A stretch of 64,000 bases of DNA from Candidatus Magnetobacterium casense (GCF_000714715.1 NZ_JMFO01000009.1:46375-110374); one strand, 5' to 3'; counted from the stretch's first letter, positions 27,971-38,623 are shown. Program-made: numbers and translations. Notes: generated by a model from the sequence alone, not told the origin.

Positions 27971-28512
27971 AATAAGCCGGACTACGAGAGTGTCAAAGAG
28001 TATCATACGGTATCACCCATCCAGCGGCCCACAGGAGACCGTATGCCTCCCCCTGAAGTATCTAAACGGCTGGTTGTTTAAAATGGTTCTTTCGTATTTC
28101 ATATGGGTAATTTTTTCTACCCTTGTAAAATAACCCTCCCCTAACCCCTCCCATAAAGGGTCGGGAATATGACGATGTCTCTCTAACCTCCCTCCCCTTG
28201 TGGGAGGGAATGAGGGAGGGGGATACCTCATTTACCCACTCACTTTAAGAAAGAGCCTGTTTTTTATAAACTCAGGAATGAGTATACTTTTACGTATCTT
28301 GGATTCCTGGTCAAGCCAGGAATGACACACTTGGAAAACGGCTGTAACTGTCATTCCTGTGAAAGCAGGAATCCATGCCTTTTAACCGTGAAATAAATTT
28401 TACCCTGCTTTTTTAAGAGGATACTGGAGATATTACCTGCTGGCTGAAACGCATAAGATGTGCTATAATACATCACACAGAGATATTTAATAATATTTAC
28501 AGAAGGAAGGGC
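27971..28512. other. Intergenic region with several repeats
   Basis: No gene. 28131-28236 is a C-rich then G-rich stretch (CCTCCCCTAACCCC and GAGGGAGGGG) that can fold on itself. 28302-28424 holds the palindromic unit and the GTATCCTCTT-ended repeat listed separately. TATAAT at 28464-28469 may be the -10 box for typA, but I see no good -35. Confidence 0.55.
28258..28424 (-). repeat. Composite repeat R2, copy A, with ATTCCTG palindromes
   Basis: On the minus strand it begins GTATCCTCTTAAAAAAGCA (28424) and then holds two hairpins, ATTCCTG(tgaaag)CAGGAAT at 28353-28372 and ATTCCTGG(tcaa)GCCAGGAAT-like at 28304-28323. The same order occurs in copy B (46638-46873). The left end is diverged. Confidence 0.65.
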
Positions 28513-30315
28513 ATGAAGCGACAAGACCTGAGAAACATAGCAATAATAGCACACGTAGACCACGGCAAGACCACGCTGGTTGATGCCATGTTTAAGCAAT
28601 CCGGCATATACAGAGACAACGAACGGGTGCCGGAACGAGTTATGGACAATATCGACCTTGAGAGGGAACGCGGTATCACCATCATGGCAAAGAACACGGC
28701 CGTCTACTACGAGGGCGTAAAGATAAACATCGTAGACACACCCGGCCATGCGGACTTTGGCGGGGAGGTCGAGCGCACCCTCAAGATGGTTGATGGCGTG
28801 CTCTTGCTCGTTGACGCCTCCGAAGGGCCGTTGCCGCAGACTAGGTTTGTCCTCAAGAAGGCCCTTGAGTTGGGTCTGCCACCCATTATTGTGGTCAACA
28901 AGATAGACAGGGCCGATGCGCGCATACAGGCCGTAATCAACGAAATATTTGACTTGTTTATCGATCTTGACGCCGGTGAAGGACAACTGGAGTTTCCGAT
29001 CATATACACCAACGCCCGTGCCGGCATTGCAATGCGTGAGCTGGGCGAGGACTCAGACAGTCTCAAGCCGTTGTTTGAGACCATACTCAGGACAATCCCT
29101 GCCCCCGATGACCTCAAGGACAGTCAGTTACAGGTGCTGGTGACCAACATAGACTACAACGACTACGTTGGAAGGCTTGCCATTGGCCGTATCTTCTCCG
29201 GCACGGTCAAGGTGGGCGATCACGTATCGATGGTAAAGAACACCAAAGAGATAATCAAGACCAAGGTCACTTCCATGTACACGTTTGAGGGCCTGGACAG
29301 GATCGACACAAAGGCGGCTTTCTGCGGGGACATCATCGCACTGGCGGGCATTGAGGGCATAAATATCGGCGACACCATTGCCGACTACGAAAACCCAAAG
29401 GCCATGCCCACGATCCACGTCGATGAGCCTACGATATCGATGGTGTTTTCGATCAACACCTCGCCCTTTGCCGGCAAGGAGGGCAAGTACGTTACGTCAA
29501 GAAACCTGCGTGACAGACTCACCAAGGAGCTTCTGTACAACGTCTCGATACGCGTAAACTTTGACAACATGGATTCCTTTGAGGTCATGGGTCGTGGCGA
29601 GCTGCAACTGGCCATACTCATCGAAATGATGCGTCGTGAGGGCTACGAACTCTCCGTGGCCATGCCCACGACCATCCTCAGGGAGGTAAACGGGCAGGTG
29701 CATGAGCCGATGGAGATACTTGTCATCGATGTCCCCGAGGACTACGTGGGCGTGGTCAGCAAACTCATCGGCATGCGAAAGGGGCGGATGTACAAGATGA
29801 ACAACAACGGCTACGGCAGGGTGCGACTCGACTTCCGGATACCATCGCGAGGGCTGATAGGGTTTCGCAATCAGTTCCTGTCAGATACGCGTGGCACGGG
29901 ACTGATAAACCACCTCTTTGACGGCTATGAGCCGTGGCACGGGCCCATTACCAAGCGTCAGACCGGGGCATTGGTGGCGGACAGGACGGGAAGGTCTACC
30001 GGGTATGCCCTGTTTCATTTGCAGCCCCGTGGCACGCTCTTTATCCGTGAAAACACGCCCGTGTACGAAGGCATGATAATTGGCGAAAACTCCAAGGAAA
30101 GCGACATCGACGTCAATGTAACAAAGGAGAAGAAGCTCACCAACATCCGTGCCTCCGGCTCAGACGATGCCCTTTTACTCATCCCGCCGCGCATGATGAA
30201 TCTGGACAACGCCCTGGAGTTCATAAAGGAGGACGAACTGGTAGAGGTCACACCCAACTCCATCCGCCTAAGGAAAAAAGTCCTGCAGGCAAACAAGCGC
30301 CCAAAAAATCACTAG
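28513..30315 (+). CDS. typA: Ribosome-associated GTPase TypA/BipA
   Basis: 600 residues, full length. Translational GTPase with G1 [10 protein letters not shown]2 RERGITI, G3 DTPGHADF, G4 NKID, then EF-G-like domains and the TypA-specific C-terminal domain ([16 protein letters not shown]). It acts on the 50S subunit, especially in stress and cold. GAAGGAAGGGC precedes ATG 28513. It lies 11 bases before carB and is probably co-transcribed. Confidence 0.98.
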   Translation: MKRQDLRNIAIIAHVDHGKTTLVDAMFKQSGIYRDNERVPERVMDNIDLERERGITIMAKNTAVYYEGVKINIVDTPGHADFGGEVERTLKMVDGVLLLVDASEGPLPQTRFVLKKALELGLPPIIVVNKIDRADARIQAVINEIFDLFIDLDAGEGQLEFPIIYTNARAGIAMRELGEDSDSLKPLFETILRTIPAPDDLKDSQLQVLVTNIDYNDYVGRLAIGRIFSGTVKVGDHVSMVKNTKEIIKTKVTSMYTFEGLDRIDTKAAFCGDIIALAGIEGINIGDTIADYENPKAMPTIHVDEPTISMVFSINTSPFAGKEGKYVTSRNLRDRLTKELLYNVSIRVNFDNMDSFEVMGRGELQLAILIEMMRREGYELSVAMPTTILREVNGQVHEPMEILVIDVPEDYVGVVSKLIGMRKGRMYKMNNNGYGRVRLDFRIPSRGLIGFRNQFLSDTRGTGLINHLFDGYEPWHGPITKRQTGALVADRTGRSTGYALFHLQPRGTLFIRENTPVYEGMIIGENSKESDIDVNVTKEKKLTNIRASGSDDALLLIPPRMMNLDNALEFIKEDELVEVTPNSIRLRKKVLQANKRPKNH

Positions 30316-30326
30316 GACGAGGTAAA

Positions 30327-33300
30327 ATGCCTAAACGAGCTGACATAAAAAAGATACTTCTGATAGGTTCCGGGCCAATAATAATCGGCCAGGCGTGCGA
30401 ATTCGACTACTCCGGCACCCAGGCCTGTCATGCACTGACCGAGGAGGGCTATGACGTGGTGCTGGTCAACTCCAACCCGGCCACCATCATGACCGACCCC
30501 GACACCGCAGGGGCCGTATACATCGAACCCCTCAACGCCGCTACGCTGGAACTGATCATCAAACGTGAGCGTCCCAATGCCCTCCTGCCAACGATGGGTG
30601 GACAAACGGCTCTCAATCTCACCGTAGACCTGGCCAACCTCGGAATCCTTGACAGGTACGGCGTTGAACTGATCGGCGCCAACCTCAAGGCCATCAACAA
30701 GGCCGAGGACAGAAGGCTGTTCAAGGAAGCGATGAAAAACATCGGCCTCAACGTCCCCACAAGCGGGATCGTTGTCTCCTTCGAGGAGGGACTCAATGTC
30801 ATCAGGGACGTTAAATTCCCGGCCATCCTGAGACCGGCCTTTACGCTGGGGGGCACCGGAGGCGGGGTTGCATACAACATGGAGGAATACGAAGACCTCC
30901 TCAAAAAGGCACTCAGTCTCAGTCCAAAGCACCAGGTACTGGTTGAACAATCGGTCATCGGATGGAAGGAGTACGAGCTTGAGGTCATGCGAGACCACGC
31001 CGACAACGTCGTGATAATCTGCTCGATTGAAAACTTCGACCCCATGGGCGTACACACCGGCGATTCAATCACGGTGGCGCCTGCCCAGACACTCACTGAC
31101 AAGGAGTACCAACTGATGCGTGATGCGGCCATTGCCATTATCCGTGAGATCGGCGTGGACACCGGTGGGAGCAACATCCAGTTTGCCATCAACCCCAAAG
31201 ACGGTCAGATGATGGTCATCGAAATGAACCCGCGTGTCTCACGCAGCTCTGCCCTGGCAAGCAAGGCCACGGGTTTTCCCATTGCCAAGATAGCCGCCAA
31301 ACTCGCCGTGGGTCTGCGCCTGGATGAGATACAAAACGACATAACAAAAGAAACCCCGGCATCCTTTGAGCCGACCATAGACTACGTCGTTACCAAGATA
31401 CCGCGCTTTACCTTTGAGAAGTTCCCCGAGGCACAGACCACGCTCACCACGCAGATGAAGTCCGTAGGCGAGGTCATGGCCATCGGAAGGACGTTTAAGG
31501 AGTCCTTACAGAAGGCCATCAGGAGCCTCGAAAACGACACATACGGCTTTGAGAAGGCGAACACAAAGGTAGATAATAAGCTCACCATAGCATCCAGGCT
31601 AAAGACGCCCAACAGCGAAAGGCTCTGGTACGTAGCCGATGCACTGCGCCAAGGAATGACCGTGGAGAGGCTGTACGAAATAACGAATATAGACCCGTGG
31701 TTCCTGAACAACATCCTTGACATCGTAAAGATGGAGCTGGAGGAGCTTATAACCATTGAAATACTACCTCTCGACAGTATCGACACCAAATTGAAATTCA
31801 ATGATGAATATGCAGGTCAAGCGCTTGTGAGAAGGGCCAAGGAGTATGGCTTTTCCGACAGGAGGCTGGCCTATCTGTTTAGCGTGACCGAAAAGATGGT
31901 CAGGGATTATCGGAGGCTCCATGCTATTACGCCCGTCTACAAGATGGTTGACACCTGTGCAGCCGAGTTCAGGGCGGTCACGCCATATCTATACTCGACG
32001 TATGAGCGACCGTTTTATAGGCTCACGGATGATGGCCAGACGCAGCCATCAGCGCAGTGTGAGGCCAATCCCACGAGGCAGAAGAAGGTTGTGATCCTCG
32101 GATCGGGGCCAAACAGGATCGGCCAGGGCATAGAGTTTGACTACTGTTGTGTACATGCCGTCTATGCCCTAAAGGAACTGGGTTATGAGACCATCATGGT
32201 CAACTGCAATCCCGAGACGGTCAGCACCGACTACGACACCTCCGACCGCCTCTACTTTGAACCGCTGACGATAGAGAACGTGTTGGCAATCATAGAGCTT
32301 GAGCGTCCCGAGGGTGTGATCGTCCAATTTGGGGGGCAGACGCCGCTTAAGCTGGCGGTTCCGCTTGAGTGTGAGGGCGTGCGCATACTTGGCACCTCCC
32401 CCGACGCCATTGACAGGGCCGAGGACAGAAGGCGTTTCAGCGAACTGATCCACAAGCTAGGTCTGAGGCAGCCACGCAGTCGCACGGCCATGACCGTGGC
32501 AGAGGCCAGGGTGGCAGCAGCTCAGATTGGATATCCCATAATCGTTCGTCCCTCCTACGTCCTTGGTGGGCGGGCGATGGAGATCGTCTACGACGAGGAC
32601 TCACTCGTTGCCTACATGGAAAGGGCAGTGAAGGTCTCCCCGGAGCATCCCGTGCTCATAGACATGTTCTTAGAGGACGCTATCGAGGTGGACGTTGACG
32701 CCATATCGGACGGCAAGGACGTCGTTATTGGCGGGGTCATGCAGCACATAGAGGAGGCCGGAATACACTCGGGCGATTCGGCCTGTTCGTTGCCGCCCTA
32801 TTCCCTGTCTGACGCTACGGTAGCCGAAATAAAGCAGCAAACTAAGGCCATTGCCCTTGAGTTGGGCGTTGTGGGGCTTATGAACATCCAGTTTGCTGTG
32901 AAGGACAACCAGGAGCGTCCTGGAGCGGTAAAGAACGAGGTCTGGATACTGGAGGTCAACCCCCGTGCGTCGCGCACGATCCCCTACGTCAGCAAGGCCA
33001 CGGGCGTGCCCCTTGCCAAGATGGCCGCAAAGGTCATGGCGGGCAAGACCATCAGGGAGCTTGGCATTGACAGGGAGCGGGTATTGCGTCATGTGGCGGT
33101 CAAGGAGTCGGTTTTTCCCTTTGATCGGTTCAGCGGGGTGGATATTCTGCTTGGGCCGGAGATGAAGTCAACGGGTGAGGTCATGGGGATCGACAGCGAT
33201 TTTGGTCTGGCCTATGCCAAGGCGCAGGCATCCAGTTACAACAGCATCCCTATAGCCGGCTCACCCGGCAAGATTTTCATAAGCGTCCGTGACAGAGACA

Positions 33301-33674
33301 AGGTGCCGATTCTGGAGATTGCCAGGGCGTTGAAGGCCAACGGGTTTTCACTGATAGCCACACGCGGGACGGCTGCTTATTTGTCAAGTGACGGTCTGGA
33401 GGTCGAGGTAATCAATAAGGTCATTGAGGGTCGTCCCCACATCGTGGACAGCATCAAGAACAAGGAGATCAGTTACATCATCAACACGGTCTCCGGCACT
33501 CAGGCCAAAGCGGATTCCCACTCGATCCGGACAGCGGCCCTTCAGTACAAGGTCCCGTACTCAACAACCGTAGCCGGTGCCAGGGCACTCGTAAACGCCA
33601 TAGAGATGCTCAAGTCCAAGGAATCTGGCATCAAAACCATTCAGGACTATCACAGAAGCATCCAGGTCGGCTGA
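30327..33674 (+). CDS. carB: Carbamoyl-phosphate synthase large subunit
   Basis: 1115 residues, slightly longer than the 1073 of Escherichia coli. Two homologous ATP-grasp halves are present: one starts [20 protein letters not shown], the other [20 protein letters not shown]. Each has a [12 protein letters not shown] or [12 protein letters not shown] nucleotide loop. The C-terminal MGS-like allosteric domain is at about 975-1100. It makes carbamoyl phosphate for pyrimidine and arginine synthesis with glutaminase subunit CarA, which is not in the window. Confidence 0.98.
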   Translation: MPKRADIKKILLIGSGPIIIGQACEFDYSGTQACHALTEEGYDVVLVNSNPATIMTDPDTAGAVYIEPLNAATLELIIKRERPNALLPTMGGQTALNLTVDLANLGILDRYGVELIGANLKAINKAEDRRLFKEAMKNIGLNVPTSGIVVSFEEGLNVIRDVKFPAILRPAFTLGGTGGGVAYNMEEYEDLLKKALSLSPKHQVLVEQSVIGWKEYELEVMRDHADNVVIICSIENFDPMGVHTGDSITVAPAQTLTDKEYQLMRDAAIAIIREIGVDTGGSNIQFAINPKDGQMMVIEMNPRVSRSSALASKATGFPIAKIAAKLAVGLRLDEIQNDITKETPASFEPTIDYVVTKIPRFTFEKFPEAQTTLTTQMKSVGEVMAIGRTFKESLQKAIRSLENDTYGFEKANTKVDNKLTIASRLKTPNSERLWYVADALRQGMTVERLYEITNIDPWFLNNILDIVKMELEELITIEILPLDSIDTKLKFNDEYAGQALVRRAKEYGFSDRRLAYLFSVTEKMVRDYRRLHAITPVYKMVDTCAAEFRAVTPYLYSTYERPFYRLTDDGQTQPSAQCEANPTRQKKVVILGSGPNRIGQGIEFDYCCVHAVYALKELGYETIMVNCNPETVSTDYDTSDRLYFEPLTIENVLAIIELERPEGVIVQFGGQTPLKLAVPLECEGVRILGTSPDAIDRAEDRRRFSELIHKLGLRQPRSRTAMTVAEARVAAAQIGYPIIVRPSYVLGGRAMEIVYDEDSLVAYMERAVKVSPEHPVLIDMFLEDAIEVDVDAISDGKDVVIGGVMQHIEEAGIHSGDSACSLPPYSLSDATVAEIKQQTKAIALELGVVGLMNIQFAVKDNQERPGAVKNEVWILEVNPRASRTIPYVSKATGVPLAKMAAKVMAGKTIRELGIDRERVLRHVAVKESVFPFDRFSGVDILLGPEMKSTGEVMGIDSDFGLAYAKAQASSYNSIPIAGSPGKIFISVRDRDKVPILEIARALKANGFSLIATRGTAAYLSSDGLEVEVINKVIEGRPHIVDSIKNKEISYIINTVSGTQAKADSHSIRTAALQYKVPYSTTVAGARALVNAIEMLKSKESGIKTIQDYHRSIQVG

Positions 33675-33982
33675 AGAAACCCCTCATGAATAGGAGTGTT
33701 AATTATCATAAGAATTAACACTAAAAGATGTCTGAACCACGATTTAACGGCCTGGCGGATGAGGCAGTTCGTAATATTGACAAAATATTGTGAGAAATTA
33801 TAGAATACTCAAAGTATGAGTATAAAAGGTGTTTTTGAGCGCTGTGCCATCTCTTACAAAGAGGCTATCACAAGTATTGTTAAAACAGGTACTGCCAATA
33901 AAAAGATAATATCTCAATTCTTTGGTTTTATCATTGTCCTGAACTTGCCAAGTATGTGACAGAAGGAGGAGATACAAATTTT
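33675..33982. other. Intergenic region after carB
   Basis: A perfect 9-bp hairpin (GTGTTAATT at 33696-33704 with AATTAACAC at 33713-33721) follows carB and may end its transcript. 33724-33756 is a partial inverted copy of the element at 27497. A 47-codon frame from 33817 has no ribosome binding site and I do not call it. Confidence 0.5.
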
Positions 33983-34198
33983 ATGCACAACGAATTTACC
34001 GTAGTAATAGAAAGAGATGATGAGTGGTATATAGGGTATTGCCTTGAAATACCTGGTGCTAACGGACAAGGAAAGACATTGCAGGAGTGTAAGCAAAGCG
34101 TTGCAGATGCCATTGCTTTAATACTGCAAGACAGAAGAGAGGATGCCTTACGAGGGGTTCCGGATGATGCGTTAAGAGAGACAATTGCCATTGCATGA
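33983..34198 (+). CDS. hicB: HicB-family antitoxin
   Basis: 71 residues. HicB fold: FTVVIERDDEWYIGYCLEIPGANGQGKTLQEC, then VADAIALIL and a C-terminal acidic tail. I use ATG 33983, because the GTG at 33956 lies just before the AAGGAGGAG ribosome binding site it would have to contain. Its stop overlaps the ATG of a short hicA remnant (ATGA at 34195-34198). Confidence 0.88.
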   Translation: MHNEFTVVIERDDEWYIGYCLEIPGANGQGKTLQECKQSVADAIALILQDRREDALRGVPDDALRETIAIA

Positions 34199-34263
34199 AG
34201 CGTAATGCTCTTTTGAAACATTTAAGAAGACATGGTTGTATTCTTATGGAAATTAATAATTAG
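34195..34263 (+). pseudogene. hicA: Truncated HicA toxin remnant
   Basis: 22 codons only. The start MKRNALLKHLRRHGC is the normal N-terminus of HicA toxins that go with this kind of HicB, but the frame ends after ILMEINN. The dsRNA-binding-like body with the catalytic His (usually GSHH or GNHS) is missing. The ATGA overlap with hicB is the intact junction of a hicBA operon, so the toxin gene was cut after it was in place. Confidence 0.8.
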
Positions 34264-34326
34264 CTTGCAAATAAAGATATGCAACAATCTATCAATACCT
34301 AAGATTAATCAGGAGGAACAAAAGAC

Positions 34327-34782
34327 ATGGGATTTTGGGACAACTTAAAAGGCAGTATGAACCAGATGAACGACTCGCTGCGCGGTAAGATTTCGCAGTT
34401 CAAGAACTCGGACTTTGCAAACGGTGCAATGGCTATGTGCGCCCTTGTTGCCGCGGCAGATGGCAGTATCGATACGGCAGAAAGACACAAAACAGCGTCC
34501 TTTATCATGGCCAATGATATGCTCAAGGTCTTTCCTGCCTCTGAGCTGAGGGACAAGTTCGACCTCTACTGCGACAAGTTGAACAAGGACTTCGATTTTG
34601 GCAAGATCGAGGCAATCCAGACAATAGCAAAGCTGAAAAAGAAGGAAGACCAGGCCAGGGCGGTAATTCAGGTAGGAATCATCATTGGCGGGGCCGATGG
34701 CAACTTTGACTCCGGTGAAAAAAAGGTAGTCAGGGAAGCCTGTAACGCCGTTGGGATAAACCCGGCAGAATTCGACCTGTAA
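34327..34782 (+). CDS. terB: TerB-family protein
   Basis: 151 residues, a helical TerB domain: AMAMCALVAAADGSIDTAER and GIIIGGADGNFDSGEKKVVREAC both carry acidic metal-site-like loops of this family. Tellurite resistance is the historic name; the role is probably in membrane or metal stress. No other ter gene is nearby. GGAGG precedes ATG 34327 at a good distance. Confidence 0.9.
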   Translation: MGFWDNLKGSMNQMNDSLRGKISQFKNSDFANGAMAMCALVAAADGSIDTAERHKTASFIMANDMLKVFPASELRDKFDLYCDKLNKDFDFGKIEAIQTIAKLKKKEDQARAVIQVGIIIGGADGNFDSGEKKVVREACNAVGINPAEFDL

Positions 34783-34787
34783 TGTGA

Positions 34788-34890
34788 TATCAGGATTGAG
34801 CATTACGGGGTCAAGGGGACTGGTCCCCTTGCGGGGTGGGTCTGAGGGAGGGGCGGAGCCGCCTCCCTTCTTCTCCCCTCTCTTAATTTA
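34788..34890 (+). repeat. GC-rich dispersed repeat R1 (before the Ca2+-ATPase)
   Basis: Starts CAGGATTGAGCATTACGGGGTCAAGGGG, as in the extended left end of the copy at 15362-15485, and runs through CCCCTTGCGGGG and GGCGGAGCCGCC to a CTTCTTCTCCCCTCTCTT tail. The tail ends about 22 bases before the ATPase start. The first line of the repeat quoted here is split over two motifs, CAGGATTGAGCATTACGGGG and TCAAGGGG. Confidence 0.7.
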
Positions 34891-34911
34891 TTGTAATGTA
34901 AGGAGTAAAGC

Positions 34912-37560
34912 ATGAAATTTAGCTATAGTGGGCTTGATACGGAGTCTGTTGAGAGGTCGAGACAACAGCATGGCTCAAATCAACTGGCACCCCCTGAGAT
35001 AGAGGGGTTTTGGGAGAAGTTCCTGGGCAACTTTAAGGACCCGATAATCATCATCCTGTTGGTGGCGCTGGGGATTATTACGGTGCTGGCGGTGTTTGGT
35101 TTTGCTGCGTGGTATGAGGGGGTGGGCATAGCAGTGGCCGTCTTAATAGCGACCTCCGTTGCCACGCTCTCGGAGCATAAAAACGAAACCTCTTTCAGAA
35201 ACCTCCAGGAAGAGGCATCGCAAATCCTGATAAACGTCTTTCGCAACGGCCATATCACCGAAATCTCCATCAACGACATAGTCGTGGGCGATTTCGTCCT
35301 CCTGCAGCCCGGTGACAAGGTCCCCGCAGACGGTGCATTGGTGGCGGCTGAGGGCACCCTCAACGTCAATCAGGCCGCCCTCACGGGTGAAGCCGATCCC
35401 GTAAAGAAAAAGGTACCCCCCGACGATTACATCCCAAAAGAGTTAAACGACCTGGCAGACCCATACGCCCTCTACAGGGGGGCAGTTATTGAAGACGGTG
35501 AGGCCGTCATGAAGGTCAGCGTCGTAGGGGAGAACTCCCTGTATGGAAAGCTCGTAAAGGAACTCGATGCAGAGGACAGAGATACTCCGCTGCAGGTCAA
35601 ACTCAACGCCCTGGCAGAGGGTATCAGCAAGTTTGGCTACTTTGGGGGTACATTTATTGCCCTGTCGTTCTTGTTTAAAAAGGTCTTGATGGACAACGGA
35701 TTTGATGCCGCCAGGATTTCTGCCTACCTCTCTCATTGGCAGACGTTTATGCACGACGCCGTTACGGCCGTGATCCTGGCCATTATCATTATCGTGGTAG
35801 CCGTCCCCGAGGGGTTGCCGATGATGATCGCCATTGTGCTCTCTATGAACATGAGAAAGATGCTCAGAGAGAAGGTACTGGTCAGAAAGCTCCTTGGTAT
35901 AGAGACCGCAGGCAGCATCAACATCCTGTTTTCGGATAAGACCGGCACCATCACAAAGGGACAGATGGAGGTGTCACAGTTCATGACGGGTGATGCGAAC
36001 AGTTTTAGCGACTTTGATAGTGTCCCGGCACCAGTCAGGAAGCTGTTGACCCTGTCCATAAAGGAAAACACCAGTTGCGTCATCAACGCCAGCGAGGGTA
36101 AGGTCAATGAGATCGTTGGGGGCAATCGCGTGGAAAAGGCCCTGATGCGATACATATTTTCAGCACTCCTGCAAGATAACAACGTAAAGCTGAACCGGAC
36201 AATCCTATTTAGCAGCGACAAGAAGTTCTCCGCTTCGGAGATTAGCATGGCTGGCAATATATATACCCTCGTTAAGGGTGCCCCGGAGATCATACTGTCG
36301 GGCTGCCGGGGGTACTACGACAAAGACGCCAGGGTCGTTGACATGGACAAGGCATCTTCGGCTGCCCTGGCGCAGAAGATAGACGAACTCTCCAGGCGAG
36401 GCATGAGGTTGATAGCGCTGGCGATATCGGAAAAACCCATAACGGATGACTCCATGCCCACGGGACTAAAGCTCCTGGGGATCATAGCCATCAGGGATGA
36501 GATACGCCCCGAATCGGCCGAGGCCATCAAGCTCGCCCACGAGGCCGGCATCCAGGTGGTCATGATAACCGGTGACAAGCGTGAGACGGCAGAGGCCATT
36601 GCCAGAGACATCGGTCTCCTGCAACGCCCCAACGACCTCATCATGACCTCCGAGGAAATAAACAAGCTCTCCGACGAAGAACTCGCCCAACGCTTGCCCG
36701 ATCTCAGGGTGGTGGCCAGGGCGCTGCCTACGGATAAGAGCCGGTTTGTGAAGGTTGCCCAGGGTCTCAATCTGGTTGTGGGAATGACCGGCGATGGCGT
36801 CAACGACTCTCCGGCGCTGACAAAGGCCGATGTGGGCTTTGCCATGGGCAGCGGCACGGAGGTGGCCAAAGAGGCCGGCGATATCGTCATCCTCGATGAC
36901 AACTTCCTCTCCATCACAAAGGCCGTGTTGTATGGCAGGACCATATACAACTCCATCAGGAAGTTTATAGTGTTTCAGTTGACGGTGAGTTTTTCGGCCA
37001 TTATGACGTCGTTTCTGGGGCCGTTCTTTGGAGTTGACCTGCCCTTTACGCTGGTGCAGTTGTTGTGGGTCAACCTCGTGATGGACACCCTTGCCGCATT
37101 GGCATTCGGCGGAGAGGCCGCGTTGCAAAGGTACATGCACGAAAGACCCAAGCAAAGAGAAGAGTCCATTATAAGCAAGGACATGTGGTCATCGGTGCTC
37201 GTCAATGGGACTTTTACGACGATTGTATGTATACTCTTTTTAAAGAGTGCGCTGATAAAAGGGCAGTTCAGTTCTGATGCCGCCTTTTTGACGGGGTTCT
37301 TTGGCTTCTTTGTCTTTATCCACAACTTCAACAAGTTCAACGTAAGGACGGAGCTGCTGAATCTCTTTGATCACATACTTGACAACAACAACTTCCTCAA
37401 GGTTGTGGGATTGATCTTCACAGTTCAGATAATTTTTACGTACTTTGGGGGCAGCGTCCTCAGAACGGTCGGATTGTCTGCCAGTGAGTGGCTAATTCCA
37501 CTTGCATTGTCGGCGATTATCATACCGGTGGATTTGATCAGAAAGGCGCTAAGGGGGTAA
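34912..37560 (+). CDS. Calcium-transporting P-type ATPase
   Basis: 882 residues. P2-type pump with about ten transmembrane segments. The phosphorylation site is FSDKTGTITKGQM; the TM4 Ca2+ motif VPEGLP, the hinge MTGDGVNDSPALTKADVG and the TM6 motif LLWVNLVMDTLAALAFG are all present. The actuator loop reads LTGEADPV where TGES is usual, so Ser is replaced by Ala. It removes Ca2+ from the cytosol. AAGGAGTAAAGC precedes ATG 34912. A second, damaged copy of its 3' end lies at 38498-38623. Confidence 0.95.
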   Translation: MKFSYSGLDTESVERSRQQHGSNQLAPPEIEGFWEKFLGNFKDPIIIILLVALGIITVLAVFGFAAWYEGVGIAVAVLIATSVATLSEHKNETSFRNLQEEASQILINVFRNGHITEISINDIVVGDFVLLQPGDKVPADGALVAAEGTLNVNQAALTGEADPVKKKVPPDDYIPKELNDLADPYALYRGAVIEDGEAVMKVSVVGENSLYGKLVKELDAEDRDTPLQVKLNALAEGISKFGYFGGTFIALSFLFKKVLMDNGFDAARISAYLSHWQTFMHDAVTAVILAIIIIVVAVPEGLPMMIAIVLSMNMRKMLREKVLVRKLLGIETAGSINILFSDKTGTITKGQMEVSQFMTGDANSFSDFDSVPAPVRKLLTLSIKENTSCVINASEGKVNEIVGGNRVEKALMRYIFSALLQDNNVKLNRTILFSSDKKFSASEISMAGNIYTLVKGAPEIILSGCRGYYDKDARVVDMDKASSAALAQKIDELSRRGMRLIALAISEKPITDDSMPTGLKLLGIIAIRDEIRPESAEAIKLAHEAGIQVVMITGDKRETAEAIARDIGLLQRPNDLIMTSEEINKLSDEELAQRLPDLRVVARALPTDKSRFVKVAQGLNLVVGMTGDGVNDSPALTKADVGFAMGSGTEVAKEAGDIVILDDNFLSITKAVLYGRTIYNSIRKFIVFQLTVSFSAIMTSFLGPFFGVDLPFTLVQLLWVNLVMDTLAALAFGGEAALQRYMHERPKQREESIISKDMWSSVLVNGTFTTIVCILFLKSALIKGQFSSDAAFLTGFFGFFVFIHNFNKFNVRTELLNLFDHILDNNNFLKVVGLIFTVQIIFTYFGGSVLRTVGLSASEWLIPLALSAIIIPVDLIRKALRG

Positions 37561-37582
37561 TTGAGCGTAAGAGTATGATTGG

Positions 37583-37605
37583 GGGGGCTGAGATATGCCC
37601 CCTTT
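37583..37605 (+). terminator. Short GC hairpin after the Ca2+-ATPase
   Basis: GGGGGC at 37583-37588 pairs with GCCCCC at 37597-37602 and is followed by TTT. Stem of six, loop of eight. A weak terminator candidate. Confidence 0.4.
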
Positions 37606-37614
37606 AAGGGTTAA

Positions 37615-37833
37615 CTATCCCTTATAAGCAGCTTGCGATACTTCATAGGGAACGTTTAGCCCCATTTTGGATTCTCTTAAGTAAATCAGGCGATACGGGG
37701 GTTTTAGTTTTATCTTAGGATCGATTTGATTTGTTCCATCACGTAACAACTGTTCAATTTTTGATGACTCTATAAACAGTGGATCAGCATAAGTGATAAT
37801 TTCCAGATTTAGGAGTATAAATAAGAAACGCAT
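37615..37833 (-). CDS. Hypothetical protein downstream of the Panacea gene
   Basis: 72 residues, from ATG 37833 or as a remnant of a longer gene. The N-terminus is hydrophobic (MRFLFILLNLEIITYADPLF), followed by a charged part (KIKLKPPYRLIYLRE). It has no ribosome binding site that I see. Lying 15 bases after the Panacea antitoxin on the same strand, it takes the place where a cognate toxin would be. Function unknown. Confidence 0.5.
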   Translation of the reverse strand: MRFLFILLNLEIITYADPLFIESSKIEQLLRDGTNQIDPKIKLKPPYRLIYLRESKMGLNVPYEVSQAAYKG

Positions 37834-37848
37834 CAGCCAAAGAGATCA

Positions 37849-38442
37849 TTATCTCAGGGGAGATAAGAACATGTCTCTGATACTGTTTAAGTCATCGATC
37901 TCTTCAGCAAAGAGCTTTATATCTTCAGCAGATAATTTAAGTGCCTTTAAAATATCTTCAACCGGAAGATCATCATAAAAAGATAACCCTGGGGCTTTCC
38001 ATTCAGGGCAATCATGATGACAAATCTGTATCATTTGTTTAAAATTGTAAGACTTATACCTTTGGTCTATTTCTTCAATAAGGCTTATCTCTCTTTCACT
38101 TAATTCATCAAATAATTCATCCAACAAATCCGTATCGATTTTCAAAGAAACATAATAATTATGTGTTAAGACGACATGATTCCAGAGATCAGAATTTACT
38201 TGATTACGAATTAAATTATAAGTCCTGCTTAAAACAGGGCCGTTTGACATTGAAACATAATTATCTCCGGTTAATGGTCGTCTCCACCGCAAAAGGGCTT
38301 CCCGATCCACCAGGTAAAGCAGCTTTAAAAGCTTTGTATAGTTCATAGAACCACCGTTTAATTTCAACAACAGGACAGTAATGGCAGTGGTTTTTTTCTC
38401 GTTAAACCTGAATTGTATCATAACCTCTGTCTGTGTCTCCAT
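37849..38442 (-). CDS. Panacea-domain (SocA-like) antitoxin
   Basis: 197 residues from ATG 38442; an in-frame ATG at 38421 and another start 42 bases upstream are also possible. The Panacea/DUF4065 core is seen in MNYTKLLKLLYLVDREALLR, the NYVSMSNGPVLSRTYNL block and the helical C-terminal region. Panacea domains act as antitoxins that neutralise several kinds of toxin. The gene is AT-rich compared with its neighbours, and it lies inside a segment enclosed by a duplicated piece of the Ca2+-ATPase gene. Confidence 0.85.
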   Translation of the reverse strand: METQTEVMIQFRFNEKKTTAITVLLLKLNGGSMNYTKLLKLLYLVDREALLRWRRPLTGDNYVSMSNGPVLSRTYNLIRNQVNSDLWNHVVLTHNYYVSLKIDTDLLDELFDELSEREISLIEEIDQRYKSYNFKQMIQICHHDCPEWKAPGLSFYDDLPVEDILKALKLSAEDIKLFAEEIDDLNSIRDMFLSPLR

Positions 38443-38497
38443 ACCTATTACTGTAACATACTCAACAACGACTTGTAAACTCAAGCAACAATTTGGT

Positions 38498-38623
38498 TGA
38501 CAAAGACAATAAGGTTGTGGGATTGAATCTTCACCGCTCAGATAATTTTTACGTACTTTGGGGGCAGCGTCCTCAGAGCGGTCGGATTGTCTGCCAGTGA
38601 GTGGCTAATTCCACTTGCGCTGT
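38498..38623 (+). pseudogene. Duplicate of the Ca2+-ATPase 3' end
   Basis: 38511-38623 matches 37399-37510 (inside the ATPase gene) with about five substitutions and one inserted base. The match is partly kept to 38498 (TTGACAAAGACAAT). The extra base near 38526 shifts the frame, so it codes for nothing. It is the right boundary of the segment holding the Panacea locus. Confidence 0.88.

Noticed and set aside
33817..33960. 47-codon frame before hicB
   Set aside because: No ribosome binding site, no recognised domain, and it runs into the hicB leader.
34327..34782. Tellurite resistance operon
   Set aside because: Only a TerB-like gene is present; terC, terD and others are absent.
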